Shown here: positions 1-5,223 of the stretch, piece by piece
Position numbering within the stretch: the first letter of the stretch is position 1
How the letters are laid out: each line of letters opens with the position of its first letter
Assembly (NCBI GenBank): GCA_021792815.1
Contig: JAJYTX010000193.1
Coordinates: 1-6,071, forward strand
From: Pseudomonadota bacterium
GTDB taxonomy: Bacteria; Pseudomonadota; Gammaproteobacteria; Steroidobacterales; Steroidobacteraceae
Reading direction: 5' to 3'
DNA: 6,071 bases
The notes under the pieces: generated by a model
What the model saw: only the letters and a program-made list of their open reading frames with translations
What the model was told of the DNA's origin: nothing
Database searches by the model: none
Program-made: the position numbers and the translations under genes

Positions 1-627
1 CTCGGCGTGCAGCCGACCCTGGTTGTCGACCCGGCGGATATTGCTCTCGACGAAGCCGGGGCTGACCAGGGTGACCCGCACGCCCATGAGCGCCAGCTCC
101 GGCGTGATGGAGTTGGCGAGCGCCCGCACGGCGAACTTGCTCATCGCATAAGGCGAAGCCCCCGGCGAGGCCGTCCAACCCGCCACGCTGCCGAGAATCA
201 CCAGCTGGCCGCGGGTCCTCGCCACCTCGGGCAACGCCGCGTGCAGCGTGCGCAACACCCCGAAGACGTTGGTCTCGAACTGCCGGCGGTAGTCCTGCAG
301 CGACAGCCGGGCGAAGTCCCCGACGACACCGAAGCCGGCGTTTGCAATGACGATATCGAGCCTGCCGCGCAGACGCACACTCTCGGCGACGGCACGCGGC
401 GGGTCCTCGTCCCGTGTGACATCGCACTCGATGATCAACGGGTCGACACCACCGGCCTCGCGGATCCTGCGGCCGAGATTCTCCAGCAGTGCGGTGCGCC
501 GCGCGGCCAGGGTCAGCACCGCTCCGGAGCGGGCAAGTTGCAATGCCAGCTCCTCTCCGATGCCCGAGGAGGCCCCGGTGATGAGGACGATCTTGTCGCG
601 AAAGCTCTCGGCTGTGCCCGCTTGCAT
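1..627 (-). CDS. Short-chain dehydrogenase/reductase (SDR), C-terminus cut by window edge
   Basis: A classical SDR: an NAD(P)-dependent cytoplasmic oxidoreductase of unknown substrate. The minus frame is open from ATG at 627 to the window edge, giving 209 residues; families of this type usually run 240-280, so the last few dozen are missing. The Rossmann fold begins with KIVLITGASSGIGEEL (residues 12-27), which contains the TGxxxGIG cofactor motif. D69-V70 lies after strand 3, and NAG is at 96-98. The catalytic tetrad is complete: N120 (in TNVFG), S147 (in LGSVAG), Y160 and K164 (YAMSK). The post-motif stretch VSPGFVES is at 188-195. Arg43-Arg44 directly after the second strand suggest NADP(H) preference (inference). 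The start is preceded by AAGGGGGGGG as a Shine-Dalgarno, and no upstream in-frame start was found for more than 70 bases. The gene is divergent from the REC-EAL gene and has no visible operon partner. Substrate cannot be told from sequence. Confidence 0.95.
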   Translation of the reverse strand, partial: MQAGTAESFRDKIVLITGASSGIGEELALQLARSGAVLTLAARRTALLENLGRRIREAGGVDPLIIECDVTRDEDPPRAVAESVRLRGRLDIVIANAGFGVVGDFARLSLQDYRRQFETNVFGVLRTLHAALPEVARTRGQLVILGSVAGWTASPGASPYAMSKFAVRALANSITPELALMGVRVTLVSPGFVESNIRRVDNQGRLHAE

Positions 628-660
628 GCCCCCCCCTTGTCCCGGGTGCGCTCGGTCGGT

Positions 661-690
661 GCCGGTCTGACGCCGCGGCGTCAGACCGGC
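661..690. repeat. Perfect 30-bp palindrome upstream of the SDR gene
   Basis: The arm GCCGGTCTGACGCCG (661-675) is followed with no spacer by its exact reverse complement (676-690). The dyad ends 33 bases before the SDR start codon. In the plus direction two further outer pairs (658-693, 659-692) extend the helix across a single G-U type position (660-691). In RNA it would fold into a very stable hairpin with only a few loop bases. It has no adjacent T-run, so it is not a typical intrinsic terminator. It could be an operator for a dimeric repressor or a leader hairpin of the SDR mRNA. The symmetry is seen directly; the role is inference. Confidence 0.85.
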
Positions 691-882
691 GCCTGAGAGA
701 TCGGTGATCCGCAGGGGTATATTACCGGTCCCGCACGCGGCTGCCCGCCGATGATATCCCCCCGCGGGGAATCACCGCGGCGCCACACGCGGACCGTCGG
801 GCCAGGCGACGCCGCCGCGCGAGGAGCGGTGGCGGCCCGCCGACTGACCTGGCGGCTTGCGCGGAAGCGCGGCGGGGCGCGT

Positions 883-911
883 TTGACGTGGAAAAACAAC
901 GAGCATATAAA
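883..911 (+). promoter_or_regulatory. Sigma70-like promoter of the REC-EAL gene
   Basis: TTGACG (883-888) and TATAAA (906-911) are separated by exactly 17 bases. Each box differs from consensus at one position. The site sits in a short A-rich island (GGAAAAACAACGAGCATATAAA) inside very GC-rich DNA. It would start transcription near 918, giving a leader of about 50 bases before the ATG at 970. Position and quality make it the likely promoter and argue against any start for the gene upstream of it. Confidence 0.7.
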
Positions 912-956
912 GAAAGCCGGTTGCGGGGCCACAGAACCATCGAGGGCGGCGGTTGC

Positions 957-961
957 AGGGG
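957..961 (+). promoter_or_regulatory. Ribosome binding site deciding the REC-EAL start
   Basis: AGGGG lies 8 bases before the ATG at 970 and 11 before a second in-frame ATG at 973. Together with the promoter at 883-911 it fixes the start at the receiver-domain N-terminus (MMHILVVEDD) rather than at the ATG 219 bases upstream. Confidence 0.6.
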
Positions 962-969
962 ATGCGGGC

Positions 970-2115
970 ATGATGCATATCCTGGTCGTCGAAGACGATG
1001 CGAATCTGCGCCTGGCCGTGCAGATCGCGCTGCAGCGTGATGGCTACGAAGTGCAGGAAGCCGGCGACGGCCAGCAGGCGCTGCAACGCATCGCCGATGG
1101 CCTTTACGACGCCGCCATCGTCGACTTCCAGATTCCGCCTCCCGACGGCCTCGAGGTCCTGAAGCAGCTGCACGCGTACCAGCCGCGTTGTGTGCGCATC
1201 CTGATGTCGGGGGCCCTCGATCTGCCGGTGGTGATGCATGCCGTCAACCGCGGCGAGGTGTCGCGCATCATCGCCAAGCCGTTTCACCTGGGTGAAATCC
1301 AGACGACGGTCAAGGAGGCGATCGGCGCGCGCACCCGCCTCGAGGAATTGTGCGTCGGCGTCCGACACAACGGCTTCGAGCTTCAGCGTCGCCATCTCGA
1401 GGAGTGCTTCAGTGGCGAGCTGCTGCGGCTCGCCCTGCAACCCATCGTGGAGGCCGAGACCGGCAACGTGCATGGCTACGAGGCCCTGCTGCGAAGCCGG
1501 CACGGGGTGCTCGATACCCCCATGAAAGTCATCGCCGCCGCGGAATCCCACGGGATGCTCGGCCGGCTCGGCGACTGGGTCGCATCGGCCGCCGCGCGCT
1601 GGCTGCGGGATCCGTCCCTCGAAACCAACCTGTTTGTCAACGTCCATCCCAACGAGCTGGGCGATTTCACCCAGGCCCAGCGGCGGTTCGAGATCCTGAA
1701 GCCGTGGTCGGATCGGGTCGTCGTGGAGATCACCGAGCGCGGCAACGTCCTGGAACTCTCCGAATGGCAGCAGGCGATCGAATGGCTGTCGCAGTCGGGC
1801 TTTCGCATCGCGGTCGATGACCTCGGCGCGGGCTACAACTCGCTGGCGGTGCTCGCGGAGTTGCAGCCGGAGTTCATGAAAGTCGACATGAGCATCGTGC
1901 GCCACATCGACCGTGAGGAGCGCAAGCAGCGCCTGGTCGATCTGTTGGCCTGCTTCGCCAAGGCCACTCACAGTCGGCTGGTCCTCGAAGGCATCGAAAC
2001 CCACGCCGAGGCCGAGGTTGCGCGCCGGCTCGGAGCCGACCTGCTCCAGGGTTACCTCCTCGGCAGACCGGCGTTCACTCTGTCCGAGGAGCCTGTCGGG
2101 GCCGGATGCCGGTAG
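970..2115 (+). CDS. Response regulator with EAL cyclic-di-GMP phosphodiesterase output (RocR-like)
   Basis: A 381-residue cytoplasmic REC-EAL protein, close in length and domain order to Pseudomonas RocR (about 390 residues). The receiver (1-118) has the acidic cluster E8-D9-D10, phosphoacceptor D52, S80 and K103-P104. A linker (119-150) leads to the EAL domain (about 151-372). All metal/substrate signatures are present: EALLR (171-175), N224 in NVHPNEL, EITE (253-256), DDLGAGYNSL with D283-D284, K304 in FMKVD, EGIET (340-344) and QGYLLGRP (360-367). An active enzyme that hydrolyses cyclic-di-GMP to linear pGpG is therefore expected, with activity gated by phosphorylation of D52. There is no GGDEF domain, DNA-binding domain or membrane segment. 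In NxSxxxL the Ser position is His. It converges on a hybrid kinase 9 bases away, its likely partner. Family assignment is firm; the partner is inference. Confidence 0.96.
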   Translation: MMHILVVEDDANLRLAVQIALQRDGYEVQEAGDGQQALQRIADGLYDAAIVDFQIPPPDGLEVLKQLHAYQPRCVRILMSGALDLPVVMHAVNRGEVSRIIAKPFHLGEIQTTVKEAIGARTRLEELCVGVRHNGFELQRRHLEECFSGELLRLALQPIVEAETGNVHGYEALLRSRHGVLDTPMKVIAAAESHGMLGRLGDWVASAAARWLRDPSLETNLFVNVHPNELGDFTQAQRRFEILKPWSDRVVVEITERGNVLELSEWQQAIEWLSQSGFRIAVDDLGAGYNSLAVLAELQPEFMKVDMSIVRHIDREERKQRLVDLLACFAKATHSRLVLEGIETHAEAEVARRLGADLLQGYLLGRPAFTLSEEPVGAGCR

Positions 2116-2124
2116 CGAGTCCCG

Positions 2125-3876
2125 CTAGGATGAATCCGGCCGAAGCGCGAGCGCGGCGCGCAGATCGCGCAGCTTCGGCGGCTTCGACAGCACCCGGTCG
2201 ACGTCGACCGGCACATCGCCTTCGTCGATCAGTCGGCGCCCCCAACCCGTCAGCATGAACACCAGCGTGTGAGGGCTGGCGGCCCTGACGGCCGCAGCGA
2301 CCTGCCGGCCGTCAACCTGCGGCATGCCGAGATCCGTGATGACCACCTCGAACGGTGACCCGGCCGCCTGCGCGGCACGGAACGTGTCGATACCCGCCTG
2401 CCCCCCGTCCACCGTCGTCACGTCATGGCCGTCGGCCGCCAGGGCGCGGCGCAGCGACTGCAGCACGATCGGGTCGTCGTCCACCACCAGGATGCGCCTG
2501 GGCGAGACGCTCTGAACCGGCTGCGGCGCGGGAGTTGTGCCGCCGGCGGCCTCGGTGAGCGGAAAGCCGAGCGTCACGCGGGTGCCCCGGCCCACCTCGC
2601 TCGCCACCTCGATGTCACCGGCGTGCCGTTGCATCGTGCCATACACCATGGCGAGCCCCAGGCCGGTCCCCCGCTCTCCCTTGGTCGTGAAGAACGGCTC
2701 GAGGCAGCGGCTGCGAGTCGGCTCATCCATGCCGACACCCGTGTCCGCCACCACCAGCTGGATGAGCGCTCGCGCGGGTGCCTCGCAGCGGTCCTGCTGC
2801 GGCTCGCACTGCCGGGTGCACAGCGACAGGCGGCCTCCCCGGGGCATCGCATCCACGGCGTTGAAAATGAGGTTGATGAGCGCGTCGCGCAATTCGGTCT
2901 CGATGCCGGAGACGGCCGGCAGATCCGCAGCCAGCCGTGTCTCGAGATCGATCTGCCGGCCGCTGCGCCGCGGCATATCGCTCCAACGGGCACGGGTCAG
3001 ATCGATCACCTGGAGCACGAGCCGGTTGAGGTCGACCGGCAGAAGCTGCTGCTGCGGCTCGCGGACCCGATAGAACTCCCGCATACTCGCCACGGTGTGC
3101 ACGACCTGGTCGGTGGCGCGCTGGATGGCCTCGAGGGCTCTCCTGGCACTGTCGCTGAGCGCAGTCTCCTCGAGCAGCAGGTCCGTGTACAGCACGATGG
3201 GCGAGATCGCATTGTTGATGTCGTGGGCAATGCCACTCGCCATCGTGCCGAGCGCGTGCAACCGCTCCTGCTGCAGGACCGCCTGCTGAGTCTGCCTGAG
3301 ATCCTCGTATGCCCGCTGCAGCGCCTGGTAGAGATGGGCCTGGTGGGCGGCGAGCGCCACGTGCTCGCCGAGCTGGCGCAGGAACTCGCATTCGCCGCTG
3401 CTGAAGCTGTGGCTCGCGCGCCGGGCGGCGAGCAGCACGCCGAATACCCGGCTCTCGAATCGCAGAGGCGCTGCGACGAGAGAACCGAGACCGGCCTGCG
3501 CCAGCCGCTGCGGGAAGGGGAAACGCAACGCGTGCAGGTCGGGCTCATGGACGAGTTCACCCGCCACGCAGCGCGAGAGCCCGTTGCGGCCGATGTCGAC
3601 CCGCACCTGTTCGGTCATCGCCAGCGCATGGGCAAGCGGCGCGCTGCGCACGCCGACCCGGGCGACCATCAACCTCGGGTCGCCCGGGTCGTACAGGCAG
3701 ATCGAGCAGAAATCGAGCTCCAGGTGCTCCTCGATGGTTCGGATGACGACCTGAAAGATGCTGTTGACATCCTGGCGCTCGCCCATGGCGCGCGTGATGT
3801 CGCCGAGCAGCCCCAGGCGGGCGAGCTGTGCCTCGAGCCTCAGCCGGGTCGTCTTGCGCTCGGTTGACCACCCCAC
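2125..3876 (-). CDS. Soluble hybrid sensor histidine kinase (GAF-HisKA-HATPase-REC)
   Basis: A 583-residue kinase with no signal peptide or membrane segment, so it should sense a cytoplasmic cue. Order: short helical start (1-36), GAF sensor domain (about 37-182), coiled coil (about 183-207), and HisKA with phospho-acceptor H218 in GIAHDINN. The HATPase follows with N box (N335, N339), G1 box DTGVGM (378-383), F box EPFFTTK (393-399) and G2 box GTGLGL (403-408). A Pro/Ala linker leads to a C-terminal receiver with D466-D467-D468, phosphoacceptor D515, T543 and K565. All catalytic motifs look intact. H-box and F-box resemble NtrB-type kinases. There is no HPt domain. The start is GTG at 3876, chosen because a strong AGGAGG sits 5 bases upstream; the first in-frame ATG is 30 codons in, at the GAF edge. 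Its tail faces the REC-EAL gene. The ligand of the GAF domain is unknown. Confidence 0.96.
   Translation of the reverse strand: MGWSTERKTTRLRLEAQLARLGLLGDITRAMGERQDVNSIFQVVIRTIEEHLELDFCSICLYDPGDPRLMVARVGVRSAPLAHALAMTEQVRVDIGRNGLSRCVAGELVHEPDLHALRFPFPQRLAQAGLGSLVAAPLRFESRVFGVLLAARRASHSFSSGECEFLRQLGEHVALAAHQAHLYQALQRAYEDLRQTQQAVLQQERLHALGTMASGIAHDINNAISPIVLYTDLLLEETALSDSARRALEAIQRATDQVVHTVASMREFYRVREPQQQLLPVDLNRLVLQVIDLTRARWSDMPRRSGRQIDLETRLAADLPAVSGIETELRDALINLIFNAVDAMPRGGRLSLCTRQCEPQQDRCEAPARALIQLVVADTGVGMDEPTRSRCLEPFFTTKGERGTGLGLAMVYGTMQRHAGDIEVASEVGRGTRVTLGFPLTEAAGGTTPAPQPVQSVSPRRILVVDDDPIVLQSLRRALAADGHDVTTVDGGQAGIDTFRAAQAAGSPFEVVITDLGMPQVDGRQVAAAVRAASPHTLVFMLTGWGRRLIDEGDVPVDVDRVLSKPPKLRDLRAALALRPDSS
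2139..2179 (+). terminator. Possible hairpin ending the REC-EAL transcript, inside the kinase 3' end
   Basis: GCCGAAGC (2139-2146) pairs with GCTTCGGC (2172-2179). An inner GCGA (2147-2150) pairs with TCGC (2165-2168), leaving a 3-base bulge and a 14-base loop. The structure starts 24 bases after the REC-EAL stop and overlaps the last codons of the convergent kinase gene. No T-run follows, so it would be an atypical terminator or merely a mRNA 3' end stabiliser. It may also be chance in GC-rich coding DNA. Confidence 0.25.
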
Positions 3877-3881
3877 GTTGA

Positions 3882-3887
3882 CCTCCT
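3882..3887 (-). promoter_or_regulatory. Strong ribosome binding site for the GTG-started kinase
   Basis: On the minus strand TAGGAGGT precedes the GTG, with AGGAGG five bases upstream of it. This is the best Shine-Dalgarno in the window and decides the kinase start at a GTG codon. Confidence 0.85.
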
Positions 3888-3958
3888 ACAGCTGACCCGC
3901 CCCGGACCTTGGCATTGATTCTTGTCGGTCCTGTCGTGTCACGATACGCGCAAGCCCG

Positions 3959-3979
3959 CCGCCACGCCAGAGGTGGCGG
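3959..3979 (-). repeat. Inverted repeat upstream of the kinase gene
   Basis: A perfect 7-bp GC-rich stem with a 7-base loop, 83 bases before the kinase GTG and about 140 bases past the pirin stop. It could be a weak terminator or operator; lack of a T-run argues against a classical terminator. Confidence 0.4.
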
Positions 3980-4010
3980 ACCGTACACACAGGCTGTCGC
4001 GGCGCAGCGA

Positions 4011-4062
4011 CGCAGGGTCCGGCGCAGCCTGACAGCCGGGCCGGACTGCGCGGCGGGCCCGG
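4011..4062 (-). repeat. Two overlapping, mutually exclusive inverted repeats after pirin
   Basis: Stem A pairs 4011-4014 and 4017-4023 with 4040-4050, with a 2-base bulge. Stem B pairs 4036-4042 with 4056-4062. They share bases 4040-4042, so only one can form at a time. They lie about 60-110 bases after the pirin stop. The geometry is seen directly; a terminator/antiterminator role is speculative, since no T-run follows. Confidence 0.35.
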
Positions 4063-4121
4063 GGACAGTTCAGGCCGCGCCCCCGTGGCCGTCGAACCTC
4101 CGCGGGCGGATTCGCCGCGCG

Positions 4122-5075
4122 TTATGGCTGCCCGGGACGCAGCGACACCCCGCTGAATTCCGGCGCGACGAGGCGCGGACTGGGACTGCCCTGGACCTCG
4201 CCGAAATGACGGCGCTCGTTCCAGGCGTGCACGGCCTGTTGGATTTCCTCCGGTCGGCGCGCCACGAAATTCCACCACAGCAGGATCTGCTCACCGAACG
4301 GCTCGCCGCCGAGCAACATCAACCGACCACCCGCGCGGCTGTCCAGCCGCAGCTGCCGGCGCCCGGCGCCGAGATACAGCAGGATATCGGGTGGAAGCGT
4401 CTCGCCCTCCACACGGACTTCGCCGTCCAACACGAGGACGGCATGTTCGAACCGCGCCTCGAGCGGCAGGTCGATGCCCGCATGGCCATCGTTCGCCAGA
4501 TCGAGGCCGATGAGCGCAGAGTGCATCTCGGTCGGCGCAGGCGCGCCGAACAGGCTACCGGCCAGCACGGTCAGTCGGAAACCGCCCTCGTTCATCACCG
4601 GCAGGTGTGGATAGTGTTGAAATGCCGGTGCGCACCGACGCTGCGATTCGGGCAATGCGATCCACAACTGCACGGCGTGCAGCCGTCCGGCCTCCGGTGA
4701 CTCGGCGTCTTCGGAATGGGCGATACCCTGACCGGCGGTCATCAGGTTGACCTGTCCCGGGCGGATGGGTTGTGTGCAGCCGAGGCTGTCGCGATGCAGG
4801 ATCTCCCCTTCGATCATCCAGGTGAAGGTCTGCAGGCCGATATGCGGGTGCGGGCCCACGTGCAGGCCGGCGCCGGCCGCAGGTTGCGTCGGACCGATGT
4901 GATCGAGGAAACACCAGGCGCCGACCGTGCGACGCCGGCGTCCGGGCAAGGCCCGATGGATCGGCAACTGGCCGACCCGGGCGAGGTGCGTGTCGATACG
5001 TTCCAGCACGGGTTGGTCGGGACAGGGCGTCCCGGGGGACTGCGGCAGCGGGGCCCGGCGCTCGGTATTGCTCAT
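4122..5075 (-). CDS. Pirin-family bicupin protein
   Basis: A 317-residue cytoplasmic protein, slightly longer than typical bacterial pirins (about 230-300). The N-terminal cupin carries the pirin signature around GPHPHIGLQTFTWMIEGE and HRDSLG, then RPGQVNLMTAGQGIAHSE. The four metal ligands known from human pirin are matched by H76, H78, H120 and E122, so one metal (iron, in characterised pirins) is likely bound. The C-terminal cupin (about 185-275) ends with LGGEPFGEQILLWWNFVA, typical of the pirin C domain, and a helical tail (275-293). Characterised pirins act as quercetin 2,3-dioxygenases or redox-sensing regulators; which applies here cannot be told. The ATG at 5075 has AGGG seven bases upstream. 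The stop is TAA. It lies downstream of Tex on the same strand, 148 bases away, with a hairpin between, so it may have its own promoter. Confidence 0.95.
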   Translation of the reverse strand: MSNTERRAPLPQSPGTPCPDQPVLERIDTHLARVGQLPIHRALPGRRRRTVGAWCFLDHIGPTQPAAGAGLHVGPHPHIGLQTFTWMIEGEILHRDSLGCTQPIRPGQVNLMTAGQGIAHSEDAESPEAGRLHAVQLWIALPESQRRCAPAFQHYPHLPVMNEGGFRLTVLAGSLFGAPAPTEMHSALIGLDLANDGHAGIDLPLEARFEHAVLVLDGEVRVEGETLPPDILLYLGAGRRQLRLDSRAGGRLMLLGGEPFGEQILLWWNFVARRPEEIQQAVHAWNERRHFGEVQGSPSPRLVAPEFSGVSLRPGQP

Positions 5076-5100
5076 GAGACGACCCTGGTCAGTCAGGCGA

Positions 5101-5135
5101 GCGATCGGCGGCCGCCGCGCCCCGCCACCGATCGC
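5101..5135 (-). repeat. Strong hairpin between Tex and pirin, in the pirin leader
   Basis: GCGATCGGCGGC (5101-5112) faces GCCACCGATCGC (5124-5135) across an 11-base loop. Eleven of 12 positions are Watson-Crick pairs, and the remaining one is G-U when read as minus-strand RNA. The last base is 25 bases before the pirin start codon and the first is about 90 bases past the Tex stop. No T-run follows. Each arm contains CGATCG, itself palindromic, with centres 27 bp apart, so a DNA-binding dyad is as possible as an RNA hairpin. The remaining bases of the 148-base gap show only a weak TATTCT on the minus strand, with no clear -35. Confidence 0.6.
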
Positions 5136-5223
5136 GCTCAGGACGGGGGGCTGCGCAGGCCCTGTGCCGGGCGGCCCGTCGCTCAGCCGAGAATAGCAGC
5201 CGGCCGTCGGGAAAAGCAGCCCC

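Larger units (their letters stand above)
628..969. other. Intergenic region between divergent SDR and REC-EAL genes
   Basis: This 342-base stretch carries no convincing gene. The frame of the downstream REC-EAL gene stays open back to an ATG at 751, but the residues it would add are Arg/Ala/Gly-rich with no domain character, and the best promoter lies inside that extension. The region holds the SDR ribosome site with an 8-C run (629-636), a perfect palindrome at 661-690, and a small AT-rich dyad GGTA-TAT-TACC around 716-726. On the minus strand that dyad reads TAATAT and could be an SDR -10 box, but no good -35 was seen at the expected distance. A sigma70-like promoter for the plus-strand gene follows at 883-911. 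Confidence 0.8.
3877..4121. other. Structured intergenic region between pirin and the kinase
   Basis: 245 bases with no supported gene. It must contain the end of the pirin transcript and the kinase leader, unless both are co-transcribed. Visible inverted repeats are CCGCCAC/GTGGCGG (3959-3965 with 3973-3979, 7-base loop); GTCCGGC/GCCGGAC (4017-4023 with 4040-4046), extended by CGCA/TGCG (4011-4014 with 4047-4050); and CCGGGCC/GGCCCGG (4036-4042 with 4056-4062), which overlaps and would compete with the previous one. A short dyad TCGTG-T-CACGA is at 3934-3944. No convincing -35/-10 pair for the kinase and no T-run terminator was found. Confidence 0.6.

Noticed and set aside
7..696. Plus-strand open frame of 229 codons across the SDR gene
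   Set aside because: The minus strand encodes a full SDR fold with its catalytic tetrad; the plus-strand product is featureless and spans the palindrome.
716..726. Minus-strand TAATAT as the SDR -10 box
   Set aside because: The hexamer is reasonable but the bases at the expected -35 spacing match only about half of the consensus, so it is not listed as a promoter.
772..2004. Long open frame antisense to the REC-EAL gene (410 codons)
   Set aside because: High-GC codon bias keeps the opposite strand open. The translation has no domain motif, while the plus strand encodes complete REC and EAL signatures.
2425..3867. Long open frame antisense to the kinase gene (480 codons)
   Set aside because: Shadow of the kinase reading frame; residue content is low-complexity Arg/Gln/His/Leu with no family features.
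3909..4700. Plus-strand open frame of 263 codons over the intergenic region and pirin
   Set aside because: It overlaps the intact pirin gene antisense, has no recognisable domain and no good ribosome site.
5165..5180. CGGGC-G-GCCCG dyad after the Tex gene as a terminator
   Set aside because: Its arms are separated by one base, too close to fold without opening the stem, and no T-run follows.
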